52,072 nt of DNA from an uncultured Opitutaceae bacterium (GTDB lineage: Bacteria > Verrucomicrobiota > Verrucomicrobiia > Opitutales > Opitutaceae). Positions within the stretch are counted from its first letter, which is position 1. Each line of letters opens with the position of its first letter. The position numbers and the translations under genes are program-made. This document shows, one piece after another, positions 37,709-46,206 of the stretch. The notes beneath the pieces are model-generated. The model was not told the DNA's origin. It ran no database searches and saw only the letters and a program-made list of their open reading frames with translations. The stretch covers positions 1 to 52,072 of the forward strand of contig CAIXHE010000122.1 of assembly GCA_903919205.1 (NCBI GenBank). Direction: 5' to 3'.

Positions 37709-38560
37709 ATGCGCTTCCACAAGTACCACGCCCTAGGAAACGACTACATCGTCCTCGACCCCGCAGACTTCCCCGACTGGGCAAGCCCGTCGCGGCAGCA
37801 GATACGGGTCATCTGCCACCGGAACTTCGGGGTCGGCTCCGACGGCATCCTCTGGGGCCCGCTCGCGACCGCCCGGGCCGAGTTCGGCCTGCGAATCTTC
37901 AACCCGGACGGCTCCGAGGCCGAGAAGTCCGGCAACGGCCTGAGGATCTTCTCGCGCTACCTTTGGGATCAGGGCCGGCTGAAGGCGCCCACCTTCACGG
38001 TCGAGACCCCCGGCGGCGTCGTGGAGTCGGTCATCCGCGAGGAGGGTCGCCTGATCACGGTCGCCATGGGGCGCGTGAGCTTCGACAGCGCGAGGATACC
38101 GGTCGGGGGCGCCCCGAGGGAGGTGCTGAGCGAGCCCATAGAGATCCAGGGCCGCGCGTTCACGTTCTCGGCGGCGACGATCGGCAACCCCCATTGCGTG
38201 CTGCCCGTGGACGACCTCTCGCCCGAGCTCGCGAGGCGCTACGGCCCGGACCTCGAGGTGCACCCGCTCTTCCCCAACAAGACGAACGTGCAGTTCCTGA
38301 AGGTCCTCGACCGATCCAACATCCAGATCGAGATCTGGGAGCGCGGGGCGGGCTACACCCTGGCCTCCGGCAGCAGCTCGAGCGCCGCGGCCGCCGTAGC
38401 CCACCGCCTGGGGCTCGTCGGCCGCTCGGTGACCGTGCACATGCCCGGCGGCACGATCGGCATCGAGATCGGCGACGGTTTCTCGATCCAGATGACGGGC
38501 ACGGTGAACAAGGTGGCCGATGGCCGGATGCACCCGGACCTCTTCGCGGTGTCGGTGTAG
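37709..38560 (+). CDS. dapF: Diaminopimelate epimerase homologue with both catalytic cysteines replaced by serine
   Basis: 283 residues from ATG 37709 (TAGGATG junction with the upstream gene). The DapF fold is clear along the full length: HKYHALGNDYIVLD, FNPDGSEAEKSGNG, IGNPHCVLPVDD, NKTNVQF, WERGAG and VHMPGGTIGIEI. Substrate-binding residues (GND, NPDG, GNPH, N of KTN, ERGAG) are kept. The two catalytic cysteines (E. coli Cys73 and Cys217) are both serine here: Ser74 (TCC at 37928-37930) and Ser220 (TCC at 38366-38368, LASGSSSSA). Canonical LL/meso-DAP epimerisation needs both thiols, so activity is doubtful or altered. No other lysine-pathway gene is nearby. Confidence 0.88.
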   Translation: MRFHKYHALGNDYIVLDPADFPDWASPSRQQIRVICHRNFGVGSDGILWGPLATARAEFGLRIFNPDGSEAEKSGNGLRIFSRYLWDQGRLKAPTFTVETPGGVVESVIREEGRLITVAMGRVSFDSARIPVGGAPREVLSEPIEIQGRAFTFSAATIGNPHCVLPVDDLSPELARRYGPDLEVHPLFPNKTNVQFLKVLDRSNIQIEIWERGAGYTLASGSSSSAAAAVAHRLGLVGRSVTVHMPGGTIGIEIGDGFSIQMTGTVNKVADGRMHPDLFAVSV

Positions 38561-38602
38561 GAGGATTGACCTCCCCGCGCCGCGCGTCCTCTTCGTAGGG
38601 CC

Positions 38603-38836
38603 ATGGACCTCCCCGACGACGAGCCCGCGTTCCTAAGCGCCCTGGTGAAGGCCTCGCGGCAGCGCACCCACCACGTGAAATGGGTGGACCGCGACGGCAC
38701 CGAGCGCCAGACCGCCCTCACCCAGCCCGAGGTCGTCCGCCTGAACACGATCGCCAGCCGGATGCGCGTCTCGAAGAGCGAGGTGCTGCGGCAGGCCGCG
38801 CACGTGCCCGTGGCCAAGCCTGCTCGGCCGGCCTAG
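38603..38836 (+). CDS. Small protein with ribbon-helix-helix-like C-terminal half
   Basis: 77 residues. Residues 22-40 form a beta-like stretch (HHVKWVDRDGTERQTALTQ). Residues 41-68 (PEVVRLNTIASRMRVSKSEVLRQAAHV) resemble the helix-turn-helix pair of ribbon-helix-helix proteins (LxxIAxRxxVSKSEVLRxA). A DNA-binding role is possible but unproven. It begins 42 bp after dapF and may belong to the same transcript. Confidence 0.6.
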   Translation: MDLPDDEPAFLSALVKASRQRTHHVKWVDRDGTERQTALTQPEVVRLNTIASRMRVSKSEVLRQAAHVPVAKPARPA

Positions 38837-38846
38837 GCCGACGGGT

Positions 38847-39089
38847 TCAGCGGCCCCCTGCGAGCCGCCCGTTCACGGGCCGGCGCAGGTCAAAGTAGCG
38901 CTCGATCACCTCGGCCTCGGCCCGCAGCCAGTGCATCACGTCCCCGCCACCCTCGGTGCCAAACCTGCGCCGCAGCCGGTCGGCCCGCTTGGCGATCAGG
39001 AGCTCCAGTTGGAAAAGGTCGCTCTCCATGAAGGGGACGAGGCTGCGGGGTTTCTTGCTCACGGATTTCATCGTCTCAATGGAGGTCAC
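38847..39089 (-). CDS. DUF2934-like small protein
   Basis: 80 residues. The core (LELLIAKRADRLRRRFGTEG, then DVMHWLRAEAEVIERYF) resembles DUF2934, a short helical domain with a conserved W-x-x-AE motif that is common in Proteobacteria, Acidobacteria and Verrucomicrobia and has no known function. Upstream, 39090-39209 carries the palindrome GTTCCGCGGAAC (39117-39128) and no further gene. Confidence 0.6.
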   Translation of the reverse strand: MTSIETMKSVSKKPRSLVPFMESDLFQLELLIAKRADRLRRRFGTEGGGDVMHWLRAEAEVIERYFDLRRPVNGRLAGGR

Positions 39090-39209
39090 GGGATCAGACG
39101 CGGTCCCGCGGAAAGGGTTCCGCGGAACTCTCGGAAACGGACTGGGGCTCAGGGAATATCGGCGCGAGCCACCCTCGGCTTAAGCGTCCCGGCAAGGATT
39201 TATGAAGAT

Positions 39210-39632
39210 TTATCGGGGCGCCGCCCCGGGGCCCCGCGGCCGGAGGCTCGCGTTCATGCGCAGCGCGAGGCCGAGCACGCAGGACCAGAGGAGGACAAAG
39301 GTGGCGCCGAGCTGCCACTGGAGGGATCGGTGCAGGGCGGCCTCGGCCACGGGACCCATGAAGCCGAGGCGGACGAGCCCCACCAGGTGGATCGAGAGAA
39401 GGCCCGCCGCGAGCACCACGGAGCCACGGAGGGGGGCCCACGAGCCCCCAATAAGCAGCACCGCGGCCGTGGCAGCGCACCCGGCCCCGATGAGTCCCAT
39501 CACGACCCCGAGCCCCAGGCCGCCCTCCCGCACACCGGCCAGGGCCCCGGCGTTGCCCAGATACACCGCTGCCGCGGCAAGGTAGCCGCCGGCGCAGACC
39601 CCCACCCAACGCACTGCATTCGGCTCGTTCAT
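39210..39632 (-). CDS. Small four-helix membrane protein
   Basis: 140 residues from ATG 39632 (MNEPNAVRWVG); an upstream ATG at 39677 adds 15 unconvincing residues. Four hydrophobic segments: about 8-27 (VGVCAGGYLAAAAVYLGNAG), 35-60, 67-88 and 105-127. Short polar loops and an Arg/Pro-rich C-terminus suggest an inner-membrane protein. No family recognised. Confidence 0.65.
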   Translation of the reverse strand: MNEPNAVRWVGVCAGGYLAAAAVYLGNAGALAGVREGGLGLGVVMGLIGAGCAATAAVLLIGGSWAPLRGSVVLAAGLLSIHLVGLVRLGFMGPVAEAALHRSLQWQLGATFVLLWSCVLGLALRMNASLRPRGPGAAPR

Positions 39633-39728
39633 GTCTGTAGGGCTGATCGGCCCGATCGGCCGTCCACTCGAGCCCAAATCCGGGCGGGCCAGCGCAGCCC
39701 GATCCCGGACCGCCGGTGAGGCGGCGCC

Positions 39729-40382
39729 TCAGACCTCGAGGCCGAACTCGGCGGCGGCGAGCGGGAGCAGGCCCGGGTAAACGCCGTCGGCCCCGGCCGC
39801 CACGAGCGCCGCGCGGTCGTGGGTGCCGGTGGTGACGCAGAAGCACGGGAAACCCGCGGCGCGCGCGGTGGCGATGTCGAACGGCGAGTCGCCGACCAGG
39901 CAACAGCCCGCCGCGTCCGCGCCCAGCCTGCGCAGGGCCTCGGCGGTGAACTCCCGGGCGGGCTTGCGCCAGGCGCAGTCGCGGGCGCCGAGGACCAGGT
40001 CGAGGTGCGGGGTGACGCCCAGGTGCCTGAGGAGGGCCCGGGCATGGTCGCCGATCTTGTTCGTGAGGACGCCGGTGCGCACGCCCGCGGCGTGGAGCGC
40101 ACCCACCACCTCCAGGGCCCCGTCGTAGAGCACCGGGTCGTCCAGGAGGATCCTCTCGGTATAGGCGACGTGGATCCGGCACGCCTCGGCCACCTGGTCG
40201 GGGGCCACGAAGTGCGCCATGGCGTTCTCGAGGCCCCCGCCCACCGCGCGGCGCACCGCCTCGGGCGAGGGCGCCGGCAGCCCGAAGAGCGGCAGGGTGT
40301 GGCCGTACGCGCGGTGGAGCGTCGTGAACGCGTCGACCAGCGTGCCGTCCAGGTCAAAGAGAACGGTGCGGAAATGCGGCAT
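39729..40382 (-). CDS. HAD-superfamily phosphatase, phosphoglycolate-phosphatase-like
   Basis: 217 residues from ATG 40382 (MPHFRTVLFDLDGTLVD); an ATG 7 codons upstream (40403) is equally readable. HAD motif I is DLDGTLVDAF, motif II GVLTNK, motif III the Lys of WRKPAREF, and motif IV GDSPFDIATARAAG. A helical cap lies between motif I and II. The layout matches Gph/PpaX-type phosphatases for phosphoglycolate or pyrophosphate; the substrate is not readable. Divergent from the RskA-like gene. Confidence 0.88.
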   Translation of the reverse strand: MPHFRTVLFDLDGTLVDAFTTLHRAYGHTLPLFGLPAPSPEAVRRAVGGGLENAMAHFVAPDQVAEACRIHVAYTERILLDDPVLYDGALEVVGALHAAGVRTGVLTNKIGDHARALLRHLGVTPHLDLVLGARDCAWRKPAREFTAEALRRLGADAAGCCLVGDSPFDIATARAAGFPCFCVTTGTHDRAALVAAGADGVYPGLLPLAAAEFGLEV

Positions 40383-40523
40383 GTGCCCGGGCAGTGTTGG
40401 CATCGGTTCCTCCCAGGTCGAAGGATAAAGTCGGCGGGCCGCGCCGGCCTCCGCATCACCCGGCGGATGCTTCCCGGGCTTTACTGACCCGGCCGCGGTG
40501 TCTCAGGATGGCGCCCGTCGACC

Positions 40524-41132
40524 ATGGAAGACCCGAAGCCCCCTTTCCCCGCATGGCTGCCCTGGGCGACGGCCGCATGCCTCGGGGCGCTCGCCCTCTG
40601 CCTCGGGGAACTCTGGGCCGTCGAGCGCGCCCAGGGCCGCCTACTGAGGGACGAGGGACGGGTGGCGGAGGCGGGCCTCCAGGGTCTGCGCAACCAGATG
40701 GAGGCCGAGCGCATCCTCAGCCGCAGGCAGATCGAGAACCTGCGCTCGGCCGGCCCCCTGGGCAACGTGTCGGCCGCCCTCCTGCAGCCCCCGGCAGGGA
40801 TCCCCGCGCAGCATTTGCCGCGCGTCGGGGTGGTGGTCTGGAACGAGTCGGGCAACGGCGCCTTCGTGCGGTTCGGAGGCCCCGGCGAGCCCGAGCCGGC
40901 GCGCGACTTCCAACTGTGGCTGCTGGGGGACGCGCGCTCAAAGCCGGTGCTCTGCGGGCGGATCCACGCTCCGCCGAACGGCAACGCCGACGGATCCCCC
41001 GTGCGCCTACCGGCGGACGTGGCCGACAGTGACCATTTTGTGCTGGTCGAGGGGACGGCCCCGCCGGGCTCCCCCGGGGCGGCAATCGTACTTGCTTCCC
41101 TCCCCGCACCCGGAAAAATCGACGACCGATGA
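40524..41132 (+). CDS. Membrane-anchored protein with RskA-like C-terminal domain
   Basis: 202 residues. A short cytoplasmic N-terminus (about 10), one membrane helix (12-30, LPWATAACLGALALCLGELW), a charged coiled-coil (35-75) and a periplasmic domain (about 98-195). The latter's ARDFQLWLLGD and VLCGRI segments resemble the anti-sigma-K factor C-terminal domain. The sigma-binding N-terminal domain is missing and no sigma factor gene is adjacent, so anti-sigma function is not expected from this protein alone. Its stop overlaps fabV (ATGA), an odd pairing. Confidence 0.7.
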   Translation: MEDPKPPFPAWLPWATAACLGALALCLGELWAVERAQGRLLRDEGRVAEAGLQGLRNQMEAERILSRRQIENLRSAGPLGNVSAALLQPPAGIPAQHLPRVGVVVWNESGNGAFVRFGGPGEPEPARDFQLWLLGDARSKPVLCGRIHAPPNGNADGSPVRLPADVADSDHFVLVEGTAPPGSPGAAIVLASLPAPGKIDDR

Positions 41133-42316
41133 TCATCAAACCGAAGGTTCGCGGGTTCGTGTGCGTCACCGCCCATCCCGCGGGATGTGCAGCCCATGTC
41201 CAGGAGTGGATAACTCACGTCAAATCAATGGGTCCCATCAAGAACGGGCCCCGCAAGGTCCTGGTGATCGGATCCTCTACAGGCTACGGGCTGGCCTCCC
41301 GCGTGACGGCCGCGTTCGGATCGGGGGCCGCGACCCTCGGCGTCTTTTTCGAGCGGCCCTCCGAGGAAGGCCGCACGGCCACCCCCGGCTGGTACAACAC
41401 CATCGCCTTCACCCGGGCGGCCCGCGAGGCGGGCCTGTACGCCTCGAACATCAACGGCGACGCCTTCTCGGACGAGATCAAGGCGCAGGCGCTGGAGACC
41501 ATCCGCCGCGACCTGGGCCAGGTGGACCTGGTGATCTACTCCCTGGCGTCGCCCCGGCGGACCATGCCGAAGACCGGGGCCGTGCACAAATCCGTGCTCA
41601 AGCCCGTGGGCGCCTCGTACACCAACAAGACCGTCGACACCGACAAGGGCATCGTCAGCTCGGTGACGATCGAGCCGGCCAATGAGCAGGAGATCGCGGA
41701 CACGGTGGCCGTGATGGGCGGCGAGGACTGGGAACTGTGGATGAACGCCCTGGCGGGGGCGAAGCTGCTGGCGCCGGGCGCCGAGTCGGTCGCCTACTCC
41801 TACATCGGGCCCGAGGTGACCTGGGCCATTTACAAGAACGGCACGATCGGGCTCGCGAAGAACGACCTTGAGCGGGCCTCACGCAACATCGACTCGATGC
41901 TCAAGCTCGCCGGGGGCGGCCGCGCCTTCATCTCGGTCAACAAGGCCCTGGTCACCCAGGCGAGTTCGGCGATCCCGGTGGTGCCGCTGTACATCTCGAT
42001 CCTCTACAAGATCATGAAGGCGAATGGCACCCACGAGGGATGCATCGAGCAGATGCAGCGGCTCTTCGCCACCCACATCTACGCCCCGGCGGGCCCCCGC
42101 TTTGACGAGGCGGGCCGCGTCCGCATCGACGACCTGGAGATGAAGCCGGACGTGCAGGCGGCCGTGGCCAGCATCTGGCCCGGGGTCACGACGGAGAGCC
42201 TCTCGGCCCTCACCGACATCGCGGGCTACCGCACCGAGTTCCTGAAGCTCTTCGGATTCGGCCTGCCGGGCATCGACTACGACGCCGAGGTGGAGCCGCA
42301 CGTGCTGATGCTCTAG
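41129..42316 (+). CDS. fabV: Enoyl-ACP reductase FabV (trans-2-enoyl-CoA reductase family)
   Basis: 395 residues. NADH-dependent reductase for the last step of fatty-acid elongation. The N-terminal block MIIKPKVRGFVCVTAHPAGC and GPRKVLVIGSSTGYGLASR (cofactor loop) are family hallmarks. The catalytic YX8K pair is Tyr235 and Lys244, the same numbers as in known FabV enzymes. Length is typical (about 395-400). FabV is known to confer low sensitivity to triclosan. No other fab gene is in the window; overlaps the RskA-like gene by 4 bp and converges on the SDR gene. Confidence 0.95.
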   Translation: MIIKPKVRGFVCVTAHPAGCAAHVQEWITHVKSMGPIKNGPRKVLVIGSSTGYGLASRVTAAFGSGAATLGVFFERPSEEGRTATPGWYNTIAFTRAAREAGLYASNINGDAFSDEIKAQALETIRRDLGQVDLVIYSLASPRRTMPKTGAVHKSVLKPVGASYTNKTVDTDKGIVSSVTIEPANEQEIADTVAVMGGEDWELWMNALAGAKLLAPGAESVAYSYIGPEVTWAIYKNGTIGLAKNDLERASRNIDSMLKLAGGGRAFISVNKALVTQASSAIPVVPLYISILYKIMKANGTHEGCIEQMQRLFATHIYAPAGPRFDEAGRVRIDDLEMKPDVQAAVASIWPGVTTESLSALTDIAGYRTEFLKLFGFGLPGIDYDAEVEPHVLML

Positions 42317-42319
42317 GCG

Positions 42320-43006
42320 TCAGCCCTCGCCGCCGGGAACCGTGGCCGACAGGCCGTTGTCGGCGGCGCCCAGGCCGAGGATGTAGGGGCCCGCCCGCTT
42401 CACCCATTCATCGGCCTTCGGATAGCCGCCGGCCCCCTCGGCAAAGCAGGCGCGCAGCATGTCGGTGTCAATGATCCCCGGGTTCAGGGGCACGGCCGCC
42501 ATGCCCGCCGGCAACTCCTGGGCGAGCGCCTTCGTCAGGCCCTCGATGGCCCACTTGGTGGCGCAGTAGGGGGCGACCTCCGCGGAGGTGCTGCGGCCCC
42601 AGCCGGAGCTCATGTTGACCACCACCCCGCTCCCCCGCTCCACCATCGAGGGGACGAACGCCCGCACGACGTTCATGACGCCGAGGATGTTCACCGAGAC
42701 CACCTTCGCCGCCTCGTCGGCGCCCACCTTCCAGAGGGGCGCGGGGGTGTTGATGAGGGCGGCATTGTTGATCAGCAGGTCCGGGGCGCCCATGGAGCTC
42801 AGCACCCGGTCCGCCCAGAGGCCCACCTTCACCGGCTGGGTGACATCCACCGGGTCGAAGCTGTTCGGCTCGGGATGGGTGAAGCGCAGGTCGAAGATCG
42901 CCTGACCGCTGCGCCCGCAGCCCGCGACCGTGTGGCCCCCGGCCATGAACCAGCGCGCCAGCGAAAGGCCGAGCCCGCGGGTCACGCCTGTGATGACGAT
43001 CTTCAT
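42320..43006 (-). CDS. Short-chain dehydrogenase/reductase (SDR)
   Basis: 228 residues. Classical SDR: cofactor loop TGVTRGLG (6-13), NNAAL (80-84), and catalytic Ser133/Ser134, Tyr147 and Lys151 (YCATK). The residues after the second strand (CGRSGQ) hint at NADP preference. The substrate is unknown. It begins 4 bp after the exbD stop, so it may be the last gene of the exbB-exbD unit. Confidence 0.9.
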   Translation of the reverse strand: MKIVITGVTRGLGLSLARWFMAGGHTVAGCGRSGQAIFDLRFTHPEPNSFDPVDVTQPVKVGLWADRVLSSMGAPDLLINNAALINTPAPLWKVGADEAAKVVSVNILGVMNVVRAFVPSMVERGSGVVVNMSSGWGRSTSAEVAPYCATKWAIEGLTKALAQELPAGMAAVPLNPGIIDTDMLRACFAEGAGGYPKADEWVKRAGPYILGLGAADNGLSATVPGGEG

Positions 43007-43010
43007 GCGC

Positions 43011-43409
43011 CTAGCGCGCCTGCAGGCTGAACTTGTTCAGGCCCGAGGTGCGGCAGGCGTCCATGACGAAGGCCAGCTTCTTCAGCTGGGTCGTCTCGTC
43101 GGCCTTGATCAGCACCGGGATGTCGCGGTTGCTCTCGCTCACCTGCTTCAGGAGCGCGAGGAGCGCGTCGTCGGACACGTTCTTTCCGTTGAAGGTGATG
43201 AGGCCATCGCGGTCGATGCCAATCGTGACCGTCCCCTTGAACTCGCTCTTGCCGGCCGTCGCGATCTTCGGGAGCGTGATGTGCATCATCGTCGCCGAGC
43301 GGAACTGCATCGTGACGAATGCGAAGAAGATCAACATGACCAGCACGTCGATCAGCGGCACGAGGTTGAGCTCGGGCCTCTTGCGCTTCTGGGCTCGGAA
43401 TCCGCTCAT
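43011..43409 (-). CDS. ExbD/TolR-family protein
   Basis: 132 residues. A basic N-terminus (RAQKRKRPE) precedes one membrane helix (about 15-36) that carries the conserved proton-channel Asp21 (VPLIDVLVMLIFF). The periplasmic domain (about 40-130) has the family layout. Together with ExbB it converts proton-motive force into work on a TonB- or TolA-like partner. It overlaps exbB by 4 bp. No tonB, tolA or tolB is in the window, so TonB- versus Tol-type use is open. Confidence 0.92.
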   Translation of the reverse strand: MSGFRAQKRKRPELNLVPLIDVLVMLIFFAFVTMQFRSATMMHITLPKIATAGKSEFKGTVTIGIDRDGLITFNGKNVSDDALLALLKQVSESNRDIPVLIKADETTQLKKLAFVMDACRTSGLNKFSLQAR

Positions 43410-43981
43410 CCTGCGGGTCCGCGGTTGATGATCCGCTCGAGGAGCACGTCGAGCTGGGCGGCGTAGTTGTCGATGCGGCGCTGGAGGTAGCCGCTGCCGA
43501 CGAGGGAGGGAATCGCGATCGCTAGGCCGATGACAGTCGCCGAGAGAGCGAGCGCGACGCCCTTGGTGAAGACCACCGGGTCGGGAAGCCCCGTGTCGGG
43601 GGAGATCTGGGAGAACACCTCGAGGAGGCCCGTGACGGTTCCGGAGAGGCCGATCAGCGGGGCGGCCGCGTAGATCACGTCCAGGTACGGGACGCCACGC
43701 TCCATGCGGTTCACCTCGAGCCGCGCGAACGCCTTGAGCGAGCCCTCGTCATGCTGGTGCTGCTGGGCGAACTCCACGATGCGGGAGAGGACCGTGTGGC
43801 GGCCTCCGACCAGGGGCTTGCCGCTCATCACCGCGTCGACCAAGTCCGGCGGGAGGACGGCGGCGCTCCGCAGGGCATACAGGCGCTCGAAAATGATGAA
43901 AACAGCGAGCGCCGAGCACAACCCCAGGGGGTATATCAGGAGCCCGGCCCCCTTGAAGACTTCGATCATTCCAAGTATCAT
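43406..43981 (-). CDS. ExbB/TolQ/MotA-family proton channel protein
   Basis: 191 residues with three membrane helices (about 12-31, 100-121 and 140-164), as usual for the family. The conserved region around helix 2 and 3 is AAPLIGLSGTVTGLLEVF and KGVALALSATVIGLAIAIPS, including the pore-lining Thr residues. A little shorter than E. coli ExbB (244). Forms the stator with the ExbD encoded immediately after it. Confidence 0.93.
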   Translation of the reverse strand: MILGMIEVFKGAGLLIYPLGLCSALAVFIIFERLYALRSAAVLPPDLVDAVMSGKPLVGGRHTVLSRIVEFAQQHQHDEGSLKAFARLEVNRMERGVPYLDVIYAAAPLIGLSGTVTGLLEVFSQISPDTGLPDPVVFTKGVALALSATVIGLAIAIPSLVGSGYLQRRIDNYAAQLDVLLERIINRGPAG

Positions 43982-44028
43982 GGTGGTAATGCGACGGTTA
44001 GACGCGGCGTTTCACAAAAAGGTCCCTG

Positions 44029-44057
44029 AATTTATCCCACGGTTTACGCCGAGCCAA
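44029..44057 (-). promoter_or_regulatory. Candidate exbB promoter
   Basis: On the minus strand TTGGCT (44057-44052), a 17-bp spacer and TAAATT (44034-44029) lie about 50 bp upstream of the exbB ATG. Each hexamer matches four of six consensus bases. I saw no convincing terminator for leuCD in the gap 43982-44113, only a GC-rich imperfect hairpin near 44075-44105. Confidence 0.35.
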
Positions 44058-44113
44058 GCCGATAACACCCGGCCCCCGGGGAGGCTGGATGCAACCGGGC
44101 GGGCACGAGACCC

Positions 44114-44716
44114 TTAGGCCGACATGTAGGGCAGGCCATTCGCGACCTTGGCGGCATCGGAAGCCCCCTCGAGGAGCTCGCCGATCGGGTCCCAGCGACC
44201 GTTCACCAGGGCGTCGCGGGCGCTCTCGCGCACCTCCACCTTAACGGTCTGCCCTGCGAAGGACACCGTCTGCCCCGCCACGTCGATCGAGACCTCGAGC
44301 GAGGGGTCGGCGTCGATGGCGCTGGCGATCCGAGCGATGTCCTCGCGCGAGGCGACCACGCAGGGCATCCCGAGCGTGGCCGAGTTGCCGAAGAAGATCT
44401 CGGCAAAGCCCTCGGCGATCACCGCGCGAAACCCGTACTTCTGGAGGGCCTGGGGCGCGTGCTCCCGCGACGAGCCGCAGCCGAAGTTGGAGCCCGACAG
44501 CAGGATCGTGGCGCCCGCGTGACGCGCCTCGTTGAGCGGGTGCGCCTTGTCCGTGCCGTCCGCGTTCTTGCGCACGTCATAGAACAGGTACTGCCCGAGC
44601 CCGTCGAAGGTGACGCACTTCATGAAGCGCGCCGGGATGATGCGGTCGGTGTCGATGTCGTTTCCGGGCACGTAGACGCCCCGGCCGACGACGCGTGTGA
44701 TTTTTTCGAGTGGCAT
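44114..44716 (-). CDS. leuD: 3-isopropylmalate dehydratase small subunit
   Basis: 200 residues from ATG 44716 (MPLEKITRVVGRGVYVPG); the frame stays open upstream only as a shadow of leuC. Swivel domain of the aconitase family: NDIDTDRIIPARF, LLSGSNFGCGSSREHAP (substrate-specificity loop) and AEIFFGNSATLGM. With LeuC it isomerises 2- to 3-isopropylmalate in leucine synthesis. 14 bp follow the leuC stop. Confidence 0.96.
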   Translation of the reverse strand: MPLEKITRVVGRGVYVPGNDIDTDRIIPARFMKCVTFDGLGQYLFYDVRKNADGTDKAHPLNEARHAGATILLSGSNFGCGSSREHAPQALQKYGFRAVIAEGFAEIFFGNSATLGMPCVVASREDIARIASAIDADPSLEVSIDVAGQTVSFAGQTVKVEVRESARDALVNGRWDPIGELLEGASDAAKVANGLPYMSA

Positions 44717-44730
44717 GGGTGGGGGTGTCC

Positions 44731-46149
44731 TCAGTTTTGGCTCACGCCGAACACCTCGCGGGCGTCGGCAACCGATCCGGTCAGGGCGGCGGCGGCCACC
44801 ATGATCGGGCTCATCAGGATGGTGCGCCCGGTCGGGCTGCCCTGGCGTCCCTTGAAGTTGCGGTTGGAGGAGCTGGCGCAGAGCTGGTCGCCCACGAGCT
44901 TGTCGGGGTTCATGGCCAGGCACATGGAGCAGCCGGCGCTTCGCCACTCGAATCCCGCGTCCCGGAAGACCTGGTCGATGCCGAGCTCGGCGCAGATGAG
45001 GCCGACCCCCTGCGAGCCGGGGACGGCGATCGCCTTCACGCCCGGGGCGACCTTGCGGCCCTTGATGAAGCGGGCGACCTCCTGGAAGTCGCTCAGACGA
45101 CCGTTGGTGCACGAGCCGAGGAACGCCACGTCGATCTTCGTGCCCTTGATCGGGGCCCCGGGCTTGAGCTTCATGTAGGCGAGCGCCTCGACGATCGAGG
45201 AGCGCTCGTCGTCGGTCGTGGCCCGCTGCGGATCGGGGATGATCCCCGTGATCGGCAGGCCCTGGCCCGGGTTGATGCCCCAGGTGACCGTGGGCGCGAT
45301 GTCCGACGCGTCGATGCGGACGATGTCGTCGTACGTGCAGCCCGGGTCGCTCGCCACCGCGCGCCAGCGCGCGACGGCCGCGTCCCACTCGGCGCCCTTC
45401 GGCGAGTACGGCCGGCCCTTCAGGTAGGCGAAGGTGGTCTCGTCGGGGTTCACGTAGCCGGCTCGCGCGCCGCCCTCGATCGACATGTTGCAGACGGTCA
45501 TGCGCTCCTCCATCGAGAAGCGCTCGAAGACGTCGCCCGCGTACTCGTAGGCGTAGCCCGTCCCGCCGTTGACCCCGAGCGTGCAGATGATGTGGAGGAT
45601 CACGTCCTTCGCGTAGACGCCGGGCCGCAGCTTCCCGTTCACCTCGATGCGGCGCACCTTCAGCTTGCCGAGGGCCATCGTCTGGGTCGCGAGCACGTCG
45701 CGGATCTGGGTCGTGCCGATCCCGAACGCGATGGCGCCGAAGGCTCCGTGGGTGCTCGTGTGCGAGTCCCCGCAGGCGATCGTCGTGCCCGGCTGGGTGA
45801 TGCCCTGCTCGGGCCCAACAATGTGGACGATGCCCTGCTTGCCGGTCGAGCGGTCGAAGAAGGTGATCCCGAACTCGGCGCAGCTGCGCCGCAGCTCCTT
45901 GATCATCGCGTCGGCCAGCGGGTCGGCGTAGGGCTCGCTCACCTGGTCGGTCGGCACGATATGGTCGACCGTGGCGAAGGTGCGGTGGGGCATGGCCACC
46001 TTGAGCCCCAGGTCGCGCATCATCCCGAAGGCCTGGGGGCTGGTGACCTCGTGGATCAGGTGGGTGCCGACCAACAGCTGGGTCTGGCCGTTGGCCAGGC
46101 GGCGCACGGCGTGCGCGTCCCACACTTTTTGGAATAGGGTTTTGGGCAT
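44731..46149 (-). CDS. leuC: 3-isopropylmalate dehydratase large subunit
   Basis: 472 residues. Aconitase-type catalytic subunit with the 4Fe-4S ligands Cys347 (GSCTNGR), Cys407 and Cys410 ([12 protein letters not shown]), the same numbers as in E. coli LeuC. N-terminal [18 protein letters not shown] and [14 protein letters not shown] are also conserved. Divergent from a LysR-type regulator 57 bp away. TTATAG ending 8 bp before the ATG could be its -10, which would make a very short or leaderless mRNA, but the -35 match is poor. Confidence 0.97.
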   Translation of the reverse strand: MPKTLFQKVWDAHAVRRLANGQTQLLVGTHLIHEVTSPQAFGMMRDLGLKVAMPHRTFATVDHIVPTDQVSEPYADPLADAMIKELRRSCAEFGITFFDRSTGKQGIVHIVGPEQGITQPGTTIACGDSHTSTHGAFGAIAFGIGTTQIRDVLATQTMALGKLKVRRIEVNGKLRPGVYAKDVILHIICTLGVNGGTGYAYEYAGDVFERFSMEERMTVCNMSIEGGARAGYVNPDETTFAYLKGRPYSPKGAEWDAAVARWRAVASDPGCTYDDIVRIDASDIAPTVTWGINPGQGLPITGIIPDPQRATTDDERSSIVEALAYMKLKPGAPIKGTKIDVAFLGSCTNGRLSDFQEVARFIKGRKVAPGVKAIAVPGSQGVGLICAELGIDQVFRDAGFEWRSAGCSMCLAMNPDKLVGDQLCASSSNRNFKGRQGSPTGRTILMSPIMVAAAALTGSVADAREVFGVSQN

Positions 46150-46206
46150 GATCCTATCTATAACACGGGGTTGATTGTAGGGGAATTACTTGTTTGGGTT
46201 CCTGCG

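Noticed and set aside
44114..46123. Apparent LeuC-LeuD fusion frame of 669 codons
   Set aside because: The upstream part is an out-of-frame reading of leuC; leuD has a normal ATG at 44716.
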